NCBI GenBank assembly: GCA_017550025.1
Contig: JAFYLU010000002.1
Coordinates: 1 to 64,000 of the forward strand
Direction: 5' to 3'
DNA length: 64,000 nt
From: Bacteroidales bacterium
Lineage (GTDB): Bacteria; Bacteroidota; Bacteroidia; Bacteroidales; UBA932
How positions within the stretch are numbered: position 1 is the first letter of the stretch; the number at the start of each line of letters is the position of its first letter. The position numbers were made by a program, and so were the translations under genes. The notes below the pieces were generated by a model. It searched no databases, was not told the DNA's origin, and saw nothing but the letters and a program-made list of their open reading frames with translations. This document shows, piece by piece, positions 46,989 through 55,605 of the stretch.

Positions 46989-49159
46989 TCCTCCTGTTCC
47001 ATGGCTGCAATCACAAGGATTATATCCTGATAGCTGACATCTGCCGGGCAAGCCTCCTTGATGGCAGAGAGTCCCTTAAGAGTGCCAAGTCCGGAGATGG
47101 CCTCCCGAATAGATTCAGCACGAGTTTCCGGCACCAGTTCATTTACCGGAATCATTCCCTTGGCCACATAATGGGCAAGATGGCGGACAATCGTCTGCTG
47201 GTTCAGGTCACGCTGCTTTGCAATATCCTTGACAGACACTCCCTGCTTGTAAAGCTTGAACGTCGTCACCTTTGTATCCTCCTTCTTCTGCTTGCCCTTA
47301 CGGGAATCCGAAGAAGACCTCGAGGTCTTTAGCTCCTTCGGCACAAAGCCGGAAGCTTCATATATGGCAATCTGTCTCTCACGCAGATATGATTCCGTAG
47401 AGAAAGGCACCGCAGACATGGCCTTGAGAAGTATCCTTCTGCTCTCAAGTTCACCATTCAGGTCATTCCACACATTGGCATATCTCTTGACCAGATCCTT
47501 GTTCTCCGCCTTTACATCAGAGGTCTTTGCGAGGAAATCCCCGTACGCATCTTCAAGCTCGGAAAGAAAATATCCGCAGCCGTTCCTGACCCTCGACCTG
47601 AATGCATCGGAACTGACCTCCTCATATGGCTTCTGTCTTATGAGAAGCTGCCATTTGTCCCCCACTGCCACGACCTTTTCAGACAGCGAATTCAATATGT
47701 CGTTATGCTTATGCGCCAGGCCTACCACCGTTCCTGAAGGAAACTCCGTACAAATGCCGAGCATCTTTTTCTGAAGGGATGCAAGCTCCTTGAAATCAAA
47801 GAGATCCCCGAGAAGTTCCTTATAATATTCCTCCTTGATCGACTCGAGTCTCGCCACGCTGTTGCGAGCCGCTTCCTCCTGATATCCGATATATTCGTCC
47901 ACCGACATATCCGTAATAACGGCATCCTGCCTCAATGGAGTGGCCAGTACCATTCCTTCCAATGTCCTGCAGCGGCTCAATGCCACATAGACCTGACCCG
48001 AAGCAAAGGCAGACGCAGCGTCTATTATAGCCTTGTCAAAGGTAAGTCCCTGACTTTTATGAATAGTTATGGACCACGCCAGCCGCAAGGGATATTGCCT
48101 GAAGATTCCCTGCACCTCGGTCTCCATCTCCTGGGTCTGCGCATTTATGACATATCTGGAATTTTCCCATTCCAAAGGCTCCACGGCTATCTTTTCCTCC
48201 TCTCCGGGACATTGTATCAGGATGTATTCCTCAAAGAAATCAGTGACGATACCGATTTTGCCGTTGAAATATCTCTTCTCGGATGAAGGATCGTTCTTCA
48301 CGAACATCACCTGTGCACCCACCTTCAGTTCAAGGCGTGACTCGGTCGGATATGAATATTCGGGGAAATTTCCGTCTATGACGGCATCGAATGTATGGAC
48401 AGGCTCATCGATCATATCCAGCTGCAGCTGGTTGTGATGGCTGGCTATATGGTTATGGGTGGTAAGACGGATATATCCCTCATCGGACGAGGGCATGAAA
48501 GATGGGTCGTATCTGGAATTCAGAGTACTGATGACTTCAGCAGATGGCCTGCCCTCCCTGACGGAATTCAGGATAGAGATGAACTTCTCGTCCTGCTGAC
48601 GATAGACCTCCTTCAGCTCGATAGTGACATAATCCACCTGATGCAGTGCCCTGCTGCCGAAGAAATAAGGTGTAGGATAATATGAAGACAGTAGCTGCGC
48701 CTCCTCGTCAGTAACCACAGGAGTCAGCTGCTGCAGGTCTCCGATCATCAGAAGCTGGACACCGCCGAATGGCTTGTTCCTGTTGCGGAAGCGCCTCAAC
48801 ACCGAATCCACAGCATCCAGAAGGTCACTCCGCACCATGCTTATCTCGTCGATCACAAGCAGGTCGATGGTCTTGATTATGCTACGCTTTTCCTTGCTGA
48901 ATGCAAACTTCGAATCAAGTCTGGCTCCGGGAATGAAAGGATGCAGTGGAAGTTGGAAAAAGGAATGGATCGTGACACCACCGGCATTTATGGCGGCGAT
49001 GCCTGTCGGGGTCACCACCACTACCCTCTTGCGGGATTCCTCCACGACCTTCTTCAGGAAAGTCGTCTTTCCGGTACCGGCCTTACCGGTCAGAAAAACA
49101 CTCTTGCCTGTATTCTCGACAAACTCCCACGCGGTCTTCAATTCAACATTTCCCTTCAT
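46985..49159 (-). CDS. Pif1/RecD-like DNA helicase with C-terminal helix-turn-helix
   Basis: 724 residues. SF1B helicase motifs: Walker A TGKAGTGKTT (about 23-32), TPTGIAAINAGG, LLVIDEISMVRSDLLDAVD, MIGDLQQLTPV, KEVYRQQD, and the C-terminal WSITIHKSQGLTFDKAII and VYVALSRCR. A long helical extension follows, then a HTH-like segment near residues 625-670 (FKLYKQGVSVKDIAKQRDLNQQTIVRHL). This layout is common in Bacteroidota and resembles RecQ-type C-terminal HTH helicases. It is probably a 5'-3' helicase in replication or repair. It is 39 bases downstream of recJ. Confidence 0.9.
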   Translation of the reverse strand: MKGNVELKTAWEFVENTGKSVFLTGKAGTGKTTFLKKVVEESRKRVVVVTPTGIAAINAGGVTIHSFFQLPLHPFIPGARLDSKFAFSKEKRSIIKTIDLLVIDEISMVRSDLLDAVDSVLRRFRNRNKPFGGVQLLMIGDLQQLTPVVTDEEAQLLSSYYPTPYFFGSRALHQVDYVTIELKEVYRQQDEKFISILNSVREGRPSAEVISTLNSRYDPSFMPSSDEGYIRLTTHNHIASHHNQLQLDMIDEPVHTFDAVIDGNFPEYSYPTESRLELKVGAQVMFVKNDPSSEKRYFNGKIGIVTDFFEEYILIQCPGEEEKIAVEPLEWENSRYVINAQTQEMETEVQGIFRQYPLRLAWSITIHKSQGLTFDKAIIDAASAFASGQVYVALSRCRTLEGMVLATPLRQDAVITDMSVDEYIGYQEEAARNSVARLESIKEEYYKELLGDLFDFKELASLQKKMLGICTEFPSGTVVGLAHKHNDILNSLSEKVVAVGDKWQLLIRQKPYEEVSSDAFRSRVRNGCGYFLSELEDAYGDFLAKTSDVKAENKDLVKRYANVWNDLNGELESRRILLKAMSAVPFSTESYLRERQIAIYEASGFVPKELKTSRSSSDSRKGKQKKEDTKVTTFKLYKQGVSVKDIAKQRDLNQQTIVRHLAHYVAKGMIPVNELVPETRAESIREAISGLGTLKGLSAIKEACPADVSYQDIILVIAAMEQED

Positions 49160-49198
49160 ATCTCTTTCTCTCCTGCCCTTCCGCGAAATGAAGACTCA

Positions 49199-50935
49199 TC
49201 AGATCATCTCATCGCGTTCGTGCATGTCCTTTATGCGTAACTGGGTATTGGCTGTGCCTCGATAATAATTCTCTACGATGTAGTAGCACACATCTATCGG
49301 ATTGCCTGCCTTGATGTGGTCAAAGAATGACGCCATATTGAAAGCTATGGCAGATATATGGTGATAAGGATGCGATTCCTGTATCAGTTCGAGCTTCAGG
49401 TGTCCTCCCTCGGCTCCTACCTTGCGTCCCATACCGTTGTCATATACATTCTCGGTAAGGAAGACCGGAGCGGTATTTCCCGGTCCGAACGGCTGGAACT
49501 GCTTGAGGATGCGAAGGAATTTCGGAGTGATCTGTGAATAGTTCAGCTTCGCGTCGACATCGACTACAGGTGTCTGCATTTCAGGGATTATCGATCCTGA
49601 AATAGCCTTCTCCATCCTTTCGCAGAACTCCGGAAGATTCTCCTCCTTCAATGTAAGTCCGGCAGCATAAAGATGGCCGCCGAAGTTTTCCAAGAGGTCA
49701 GAACAGCTCTCGATGGCATCATAGAGGTCAAAGCCATGAACGCTTCGTGCCGAACCGGTCACAAGACCTCCCTGCGACTGGGTGAAGACGATGGTAGGCT
49801 TGTAGAAAGCCTCAACCAGTCTTGAGGCCACGATTCCGACCACTCCCTTATGCCATTGAGGATTATATACGATGGTTGCATTCCCGCTGGAAAGGCAGTT
49901 GCCTGTACGGACCATTTCGAGGGCTTCCTGGGTGATGCGACGGTCTATGTTCTTTCTCTCGTTGTTATGTTCGTTGATTTCCGTTCCGATACGGATAGCC
50001 TCTTCCGCATTGTCGGCGGTAAGAAGCTCCACGGCAATTCTTCCGGACTCCATTCTTCCTGCGGCATTGATGCGCGGACCGATCTTGAAGACGATGTCGT
50101 CGATAGTGATATGGGTAGGTTCCAGACCAGAGAGCTGTATCATGGCCAGAAGTCCTTCCCTCGGATGGCCGTTCAGCTGCTTGAGTCCGAAATGTGCAAG
50201 AATCCTGTTCTCGTCAGTAACGGAAACAAGGTCAGAAGCGATGCTTACCACAAGAAGGTCCAGAAGAGGAATCAGCGTCTCAAAAGGGATGTCGTACTTC
50301 TGCGAATATGCCTGTACGAGCTTGAATCCCACTCCGCATCCCGAAAGGTCATCAAACGGATAGTTGCAGTCCTCCCTCTTCGGGTCAAGGACGGCCACTG
50401 CCTTCGGAAGCTCGTTTTCTGGAAGATGATGGTCGCAGATGATCATGTCGATGCCATACTGGCGTGCATACTCGACCTTTTCATTTGCCTTGATACCGCA
50501 GTCAAGTGTGATTATGAGGCTGAAACCGTTTTCCGACGCCCAGTCGATGCCCTTGTAGGACACGCCATAACCCTCGTCATATCTTTCCGGGATATAGAAA
50601 TCCACTGCGGAAGTCAGGCGGCGGAGAAATGAATATACAAGGGAAACCGCAGTCGTGCCGTCGACATCATAATCACCATAGACGAGAATCTTCTCGTGTC
50701 CGGTGACAGCCTGACGGACTCTCTCGACAGCCCTGTCCATATCCTTCATGAGGAACGGATCGTGCAAGTCTTCCAGATTAGGGCGGAAGAATGAGCGTGC
50801 CTGATGGAATGTACGGATACCCCTCTGGACAAGGAGTTTCGCAAGAACAGGGTCCACTCCGAGTTCAGAAGAAAGCTGTCTGACCACTTCAGGTTCAGCA
50901 TTTTCCCTTAAAATCCATTTCTTTTCTGCACGCAT
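49199..50935 (-). CDS. recJ: Single-stranded-DNA-specific exonuclease RecJ
   Basis: 578 residues. DHH domain: VYGDYDVDGTTAV, LDCGIKANE and CDHHLPENELP; NAAGRMESG; DHHA1 domain: VTGSARS and GGHLYAAGLTL; and a C-terminal OB-like part. It degrades 5' single strands in recombination, mismatch and excision repair. The ATG at 50935 (MRAEKKWILREN) was chosen because the upstream in-frame TTG at 50944 lies in the TATCTTTG promoter element. Confidence 0.96.
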   Translation of the reverse strand: MRAEKKWILRENAEPEVVRQLSSELGVDPVLAKLLVQRGIRTFHQARSFFRPNLEDLHDPFLMKDMDRAVERVRQAVTGHEKILVYGDYDVDGTTAVSLVYSFLRRLTSAVDFYIPERYDEGYGVSYKGIDWASENGFSLIITLDCGIKANEKVEYARQYGIDMIICDHHLPENELPKAVAVLDPKREDCNYPFDDLSGCGVGFKLVQAYSQKYDIPFETLIPLLDLLVVSIASDLVSVTDENRILAHFGLKQLNGHPREGLLAMIQLSGLEPTHITIDDIVFKIGPRINAAGRMESGRIAVELLTADNAEEAIRIGTEINEHNNERKNIDRRITQEALEMVRTGNCLSSGNATIVYNPQWHKGVVGIVASRLVEAFYKPTIVFTQSQGGLVTGSARSVHGFDLYDAIESCSDLLENFGGHLYAAGLTLKEENLPEFCERMEKAISGSIIPEMQTPVVDVDAKLNYSQITPKFLRILKQFQPFGPGNTAPVFLTENVYDNGMGRKVGAEGGHLKLELIQESHPYHHISAIAFNMASFFDHIKAGNPIDVCYYIVENYYRGTANTQLRIKDMHERDEMI

Positions 50936-50941
50936 AGCATA

Positions 50942-50949
50942 CAAAGATA
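50942..50949 (-). promoter_or_regulatory. -7 element (TATCTTTG) for recJ-helicase
   Basis: Minus-strand TATCTTTG ends only 6 bases before the recJ ATG, so a leaderless or near-leaderless mRNA is predicted. Confidence 0.58.
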
Positions 50950-50982
50950 TAGATTTTGTTTCAATTTAAGAATTATTTATGC

Positions 50983-50990
50983 TATTTTTG
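50983..50990 (+). promoter_or_regulatory. -7 element (TATTTTTG) for lysS
   Basis: TATTTTTG lies 79 bases before lysS. A TTTG lies 24 bases further upstream, a longer spacing than usual. Confidence 0.55.
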
Positions 50991-51069
50991 TACATTAATT
51001 TGCCGTATCGTGGCTTTTACGGTACGGTTACAGGCCGAAAGACAAACAAATAAATAAAACATAAAGACT

Positions 51070-52584
51070 ATGAGCATCATGGACCTCAACGAGCAGGAGC
51101 TTTTCAGAAGAGAATCGCTTGCAAAGCTCAGGGAACTTGGAATCGAGCCATATCCGGCACCTCTCTACCCTATCAACACATCTGCAGCGCAGATCAAGGC
51201 CGAGTTTGACGAAGAGAAAGGCAATTTCCAGGAAGTGGTCATCGCAGGCCGCATCATGTCAAGGCGTATCATGGGTGCCGCTTCGTTCGGAGAGCTTCAG
51301 GACGAGACCGGACGCATCCAGATCTATGTGAACCGTGACGAGATCTGCCCCGGCGAAGACAAGACTATGTACAACACCGTATGGAAGAAGCTTCTTGACA
51401 TCGGAGACATCATCGGAATCAAGGGATTCGCATTCATTACCAAGACAGGACAGCTTTCTGTTCACGCGAAGGAGCTCACTCTCCTGAGCAAGTCCCTCCG
51501 CGTCCTCCCTATCGTGAAGGAGAAGGACGGCGAAGTGTTCGACGCATTCTCGGATCCGGAGCTCAAGTACAGACAGAGATATGTGGACCTCATCGTGAAT
51601 CCGCAGGTACGCGACACATTCATCAAGAGAAGCCAGATCGTGGCAACAATGCGCGAGTACTTCAATGAGGCAGGATGCCTTGAAGTGGAGACTCCTATCC
51701 TCCAGAGCATCCCTGGCGGTGCGACTGCACGTCCGTTCATCACACACCACAACGCCCTTGACATTCCTCTCTACCTCCGTATCGCCAACGAGCTTTACCT
51801 CAAGAGACTTATCGTCGGAGGCTATCATGGCGTATACGAGTTCGCAAAGGACTTCCGAAACGAGGGTATGGACAAGACCCATAATCCGGAATTCACCTGC
51901 ATGGAAATCTATGTGGCTTACAAGGACTACATCTGGATGATGGAGTTCGTGGAGAAGCTCCTCGAAAAGATCGCTCTCAAGCTCCACGGCAAGACAGAAG
52001 TGACAATCGGCGACAAGCAGGTTGACTTCAAGCCGCCTTTCCGCCGTCTTCCTATCCTTGAGGCCATCAAGGAGTATGCTGGCGTAGATGTGGCAGGAAT
52101 GGATGAGGATCAGCTCCGCGCGACATGCAAGCAGCTCCATGTCGAGATCGACGAATCATTCGGAAAGGGCAAGCTCATCGACGCTATCTTCGGAGAGTAT
52201 TGCGAGAAGCACCTCACACAGCCTACATTCATCACTGACTACCCTGTGGAGATGTCGCCGCTCACAAAGCGTCACCGCGAGAATCCAGACCTCACAGAGC
52301 GCTTCGAGCTCTTCGTATGCGGCAAGGAGCTCGCCAATGCATACAGCGAGCTGAACGACCCTATCGACCAGTACGAGCGTTTCCAGGACCAGCTCAAGCT
52401 TAAGGACAAGGGAGATGACGAGGCTATGTTCATCGATATGGACTTCGTACGCGCACTTGAGTACGGTATGCCTCCTACATCAGGACTCGGTATGGGAATT
52501 GACCGTCTGACCATGTTCATGACCAACTCCCCTACCATCCAGGATGTGCTCTTCTTCCCTCAGATGAGACCGAAGAATCAGTAG
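51070..52584 (+). CDS. lysS: Lysine-tRNA ligase, class II
   Basis: 504 residues. An N-terminal OB-fold anticodon-binding domain (about 55-160: [23 protein letters not shown]) and a class II catalytic domain with motif 1 ([16 protein letters not shown]), motif 2 ([22 protein letters not shown]) and motif 3 ([13 protein letters not shown]). It charges tRNA-Lys. Codon use is strongly biased, as in other abundant proteins here. Own promoter and terminator. Confidence 0.98.
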   Translation: MSIMDLNEQELFRRESLAKLRELGIEPYPAPLYPINTSAAQIKAEFDEEKGNFQEVVIAGRIMSRRIMGAASFGELQDETGRIQIYVNRDEICPGEDKTMYNTVWKKLLDIGDIIGIKGFAFITKTGQLSVHAKELTLLSKSLRVLPIVKEKDGEVFDAFSDPELKYRQRYVDLIVNPQVRDTFIKRSQIVATMREYFNEAGCLEVETPILQSIPGGATARPFITHHNALDIPLYLRIANELYLKRLIVGGYHGVYEFAKDFRNEGMDKTHNPEFTCMEIYVAYKDYIWMMEFVEKLLEKIALKLHGKTEVTIGDKQVDFKPPFRRLPILEAIKEYAGVDVAGMDEDQLRATCKQLHVEIDESFGKGKLIDAIFGEYCEKHLTQPTFITDYPVEMSPLTKRHRENPDLTERFELFVCGKELANAYSELNDPIDQYERFQDQLKLKDKGDDEAMFIDMDFVRALEYGMPPTSGLGMGIDRLTMFMTNSPTIQDVLFFPQMRPKNQ

Positions 52585-52668
52585 ACACTGATTCTCCGGT
52601 CTCATGGAGACCTTCTTACCCCCGGTGCAAGGATGCACCACCCCCTTCCATGGAGACCAAACGATTTA

Positions 52669-52704
52669 TAAGAAACCGACCCTTTTGGATCGGTTTCTTT
52701 CGTT
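52669..52704 (+). terminator. Terminator after lysS
   Basis: Arms AAGAAACCGA and TCGGTTTCTT with a 10-base loop, then TCGTTT. Confidence 0.8.
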
Positions 52705-52742
52705 TAATATCCTGACACAGACGAAAGCAATGGATTACATAC

Positions 52743-52778
52743 ACCTTGACGAAAAATCGGGCGATTCGTTGCCAAGGT
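52743..52778 (+). repeat. REP-like palindrome, family A, copy 3
   Basis: This 36-bp core aligns without gaps to copies 1 and 2: left arm ACCTTGAC identical, right arm GCCAAGGT with one change, and the same A-rich start and ATTC in the centre. Pairing is less perfect than in the copies next to the transposase. Confidence 0.75.
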
Positions 52779-52815
52779 ATGCCATTATAGCTCATTTTGA
52801 TGTATTTTTCCGCAC

Positions 52816-52851
52816 ACCTTGACGAAAAAACAGCCATTTCTTAACCAAGGT
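52816..52851 (+). repeat. REP-like palindrome, family A, copy 4
   Basis: Direct repeat of copy 3, its start 73 bases further on. The left arm, including the flanking GCAC, is identical to copy 2; the right arm ACCAAGGT has two changes. Confidence 0.75.
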
Positions 52852-52900
52852 TACAGTTGCGAGACATGCAAGTGAAGTAAAACATAGCCGCGATGAATGG

Positions 52901-53785
52901 TCAGAACGCAAGCCCAAGGCCGCATGTAAAGGATCCAGTCTTTAATCCGACAGATGAGAAGCCGGCAGAGAATGCCATATGGTTCCAGCGGAATATACAT
53001 CCCAGCTCTGCAGTGACTCCCTTTGCCGAATAATCGTCAACCCCGACCCATCGTCCTCCAACATCCTGCCAGAGAAGTTGCTTATGCCCATATCCGGTGC
53101 CTGCATACAATGTCATCCAATATGTCGCATTGACCATAACGCCTGCTGCAACTGTCATGACGGATGTCTTTACAACACCGCTCGGCCACATCACGCTTCC
53201 GCCTTCAATCCTTCCGTCAGACGAGCACATGTAGTCAGAAGACCCATCGACAAAATTAGTTCTGAAAGACGCATATCCTCCATATCTTCTTCCTGTCAAT
53301 CCTGCTCTCAAGCCATATGCAAAGCACGGAACCGCCACCTCGGCCAGCACGACAAAATCAGGTCTGAAAGAAGATCTGCTATAGACCTGCATATCCGGCT
53401 GCAGCAAATCTGTATCATCACTCGCCAGATCAAGCCGTGAAGGCAGGCAGGATGACACAACCGGAATCGCGTCCGGTCTGCACGGACGGACTCCTGTAGA
53501 AAACCATTCACCTACATCTCTGAAACGCTGACGCTGAACAGCAGTCATCTCTGATTCCTTTGCCTTGAGCCTTCTGTTCGTCGCCACGAAGAAATCTATG
53601 GTGGCTTTCGCCTCTTCCCTTGAAATCTGCTCTCCCCTATTCATCCTCACCCTCAATTCAAGACAGACGATACACATCTCCTCGTATCGATCCAGCTCGG
53701 AATCCAAAGGCTCCTGGGCCCTTGCATGACATATGGTCCAGAAGCATAGAAATGCCGTTACAATGTATTTGAAAGCCTTTTCCAC
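52901..53785 (-). CDS. Exported protein with predicted outer-membrane beta-barrel region, function unknown
   Basis: About 294 residues. A GTG at 53785 is proposed as the start because the upstream in-frame TTG at 53803 precedes or overlaps the TAAATTTG promoter element and there is no ATG before the mature part. It gives a signal peptide (EKAFKYIVTAFLCFWTICHARAQ). A helical charged segment follows (about 25-95, RGEQISREEAKATIDFFVATNRRLKAKE), then alternating beta-strands ending in SFTCGLGLAF with a terminal Phe, as in barrel proteins. The family is not recognised. It is divergent from a Ser/Thr kinase gene. Confidence 0.65.
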   Translation of the reverse strand: MEKAFKYIVTAFLCFWTICHARAQEPLDSELDRYEEMCIVCLELRVRMNRGEQISREEAKATIDFFVATNRRLKAKESEMTAVQRQRFRDVGEWFSTGVRPCRPDAIPVVSSCLPSRLDLASDDTDLLQPDMQVYSRSSFRPDFVVLAEVAVPCFAYGLRAGLTGRRYGGYASFRTNFVDGSSDYMCSSDGRIEGGSVMWPSGVVKTSVMTVAAGVMVNATYWMTLYAGTGYGHKQLLWQDVGGRWVGVDDYSAKGVTAELGCIFRWNHMAFSAGFSSVGLKTGSFTCGLGLAF

Positions 53786-53791
53786 AATAGG

Positions 53792-53799
53792 CAAATTTA
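53792..53799 (-). promoter_or_regulatory. -7 element (TAAATTTG) for the barrel-like gene
   Basis: Minus-strand TAAATTTG lies 6 bases before the proposed GTG start; again near-leaderless. Confidence 0.5.
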
Positions 53800-53811
53800 G
53801 CAAAAAAACAG

Positions 53812-53819
53812 TATCTTTG
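53812..53819 (+). promoter_or_regulatory. -7 element (TATCTTTG) for the Ser/Thr kinase gene
   Basis: TATCTTTG lies 18 bases before the kinase ATG. It is 12 bases from the opposing -7 element, so the two divergent promoters overlap. Confidence 0.58.
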
Positions 53820-53837
53820 GAATTCCATAACTATAAC

Positions 53838-54884
53838 ATGCCTGAATCATCCGGATTTTTCCTGCCCGACATCACCGGCAGTGCACTTACAGACACAAAA
53901 GGCCTTGAGCTCATCCACCGTTCGACGGATGGGTTCAGTGAATTGTATCGCGGAGGCAAGGACGGAAGGTTCATTGTCTACAAGTCTCTGAAGAAAGAAT
54001 ATCGCGGGAATCCTCTTTATGAGGAACTGCTCAAGAAGGATTTCAATATAGGTTCCTCCCTGAACCACATCAACATATGCCAATATTTCGGCATGACGGA
54101 ACTTCCGGAAATCGGGAATTGCATAGCGATGGAGTGGATTGACGGACGAACTCTCGAAAGCCTTATCAGCGAAGGCAGGATCACCAAGCCGCTTGCCAGG
54201 AAGATAATCTGCGAAATCTGCGACGCCCTCGACCATATCCACAGAAAGCAGATAATCCACAGAGACCTGAAGCCAGAAAACATCATGATCACCGGGAACG
54301 GACAGAATGTCAAGATAATTGACTTCGGTCTGTCCGATGCCGACTCTTATTTTTCATTCAAGGCTCCTGCCGGAACCAAGGCATATGCTTCGCCGGAACT
54401 CGTGGTCGGAGAGAAAATCGACGCAAGAAGCGACATCTGGGCCCTCGGAGTAATAATCAACGAATTGAGCGGGAGTTATCGTCATATCTCCGCAAATTGT
54501 CTCCGTCGCGACAAAGACAAGCGATATCACTCCGCAGCCGAGGTAAAAAGGGCTATCATTAAGGAACCGGCAAGAAAAATAAAGAATTCCATTGCCGCAG
54601 CAGCTGTTATCATCACCATAATTGCAGGCACATGGATGATATACGAAGGTCACGGTTCATCGATTCCTGCAACGGATGCAGACATACCGTCAGCCGATGA
54701 AGCAGAGGCTGCGGACACATCATCACTGATTCCAGCCGCAATTCCGCCCGCTGCCACAGAAGCCAGGACTGCACCGGAAACAAAAGCGGCGGCGCCAAAG
54801 CCCTCACCGACAAAAACAGATGAACGCCTTGACGCCGATGCCCTTGAGAATCTGTTCAAAGATGCAGCAGAACTGATTCTTTAA
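53838..54884 (+). CDS. Membrane-anchored eukaryotic-like Ser/Thr protein kinase
   Basis: 348 residues from the ATG at 53838 (MPESSGFFLPDITG); the longer frame starts upstream of the promoter. Kinase motifs: VAIK-like Lys in VYKSLK (K49), catalytic HRDLKPENI (141-149), DFGLSD (162-167), PAGTKAYASPEL and DARSDIWALGV. The Gly-rich loop is degenerate (DGFSELYRGG) and the C-lobe is short. One transmembrane helix (about 251-268) is followed by an Ala/Pro/Thr-rich outer segment of about 80 residues without PASTA repeats. Catalytic residues are complete, so activity is likely; substrates are unknown. Confidence 0.9.
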   Translation: MPESSGFFLPDITGSALTDTKGLELIHRSTDGFSELYRGGKDGRFIVYKSLKKEYRGNPLYEELLKKDFNIGSSLNHINICQYFGMTELPEIGNCIAMEWIDGRTLESLISEGRITKPLARKIICEICDALDHIHRKQIIHRDLKPENIMITGNGQNVKIIDFGLSDADSYFSFKAPAGTKAYASPELVVGEKIDARSDIWALGVIINELSGSYRHISANCLRRDKDKRYHSAAEVKRAIIKEPARKIKNSIAAAAVIITIIAGTWMIYEGHGSSIPATDADIPSADEAEAADTSSLIPAAIPPAATEARTAPETKAAAPKPSPTKTDERLDADALENLFKDAAELIL

Positions 54885-54888
54885 ATCT

Positions 54889-55452
54889 CTATATCGCTTC
54901 TACCTTCAGCAGATTTATACCGTCTATCTGACCTGCGACATATGAAGGAGTGTATGTTCCGTCACGAAGAATCCGCGATATGTAAAGAGGATATCCGACT
55001 ATGATCTCGGAAAGTTCAAAACGGTCACCTTCTTTCAGCTGTGAATTTTCTGAAGACAAGACCTCAAACTGGTAATCACCAAGATAAGACAGCTTCACAA
55101 GTCTGTTCGGAGCCCAGCCTATCTGCACGACAACTCCCTTGGCAAGCTCGGCTACATTCTGACACCTGGCCGAAAAGAAATTCGAGGAGTACAGATTGGA
55201 CTCACTGAGATACTGACAAAAAGTCTTGAAATCACGATGACCTACAAACCTCGCCAGCACATCCAGTGTTGCAATGCGCGGGGTCGGATTAAGACTCACA
55301 TATCCCCAAAGCCTTTTCAAAGTCGAAGACGAAATAAGTTCGCCGATCTGGTGTTCAATAACGACGGACAGCGACTCAAAATCAGTCGTTGTCGCCACCC
55401 TTCGTCCATATTTCTTTTCCACCTCCGTCAGAAGGTACGCAAGTTCCGGCAT
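54889..55452 (-). CDS. Conserved Bacteroidota protein with HTH-like N-terminus
   Basis: 187 residues from the ATG at 55452 (MPELAYLLTEVEKKYG); the upstream GTG overlaps the TATATTTG promoter box. The N-terminal half carries LISSSTLKRLWGYVSLNPTPRIATLDVLARFVGHRDFKTFCQYL, a pattern I know from Bacteroidota proteins and which suggests DNA binding. The C-terminal half is beta-rich (QIGWAPNRLVKLSYLGDYQFEVLSSE). It is convergent with the kinase, with stops 4 bases apart. A regulatory role is inferred only. Confidence 0.65.
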   Translation of the reverse strand: MPELAYLLTEVEKKYGRRVATTTDFESLSVVIEHQIGELISSSTLKRLWGYVSLNPTPRIATLDVLARFVGHRDFKTFCQYLSESNLYSSNFFSARCQNVAELAKGVVVQIGWAPNRLVKLSYLGDYQFEVLSSENSQLKEGDRFELSEIIVGYPLYISRILRDGTYTPSYVAGQIDGINLLKVEAI

Positions 55453-55472
55453 GTTTCTATTAATCTGTCCCA

Positions 55473-55480
55473 CAAATATA
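55473..55480 (-). promoter_or_regulatory. -7 element (TATATTTG) for the HTH-like gene
   Basis: Minus-strand TATATTTG about 20 bases before the chosen ATG. Confidence 0.55.
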
Positions 55481-55605
55481 TTATTTTTCTGTCAAGTATG
55501 AATGCAAAGATACGACACCCATAATCCACAAATCAAGTTCACATTGGTTCATACACCTGTTGCGGGGAAGTCTATACCTCGCACCAGATATTAATCAGGA
55601 TTTCA

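Larger units (their letters stand above)
52585..52900. other. Intergenic region: lysS terminator and two REP-like palindromes
   Basis: A 316-base gap between lysS and a minus-strand gene. It holds a small palindrome (GGTCTC-ATG-GAGACC near 52597-52611), a GTGCA/TGCAC hairpin, the lysS terminator, and two direct copies of family A REP-like elements. No convincing gene is seen; a 72-codon frame runs through the terminator and repeats. Confidence 0.6.

Noticed and set aside
52604..52822. 72-codon plus-strand frame after lysS
   Set aside because: It runs through the lysS terminator and a REP-like palindrome and has no coding character.
54889..55473. GTG at 55473 as the start of the HTH-like gene
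   Set aside because: It overlaps the TATATTTG promoter element; the ATG at 55452 is downstream of it.
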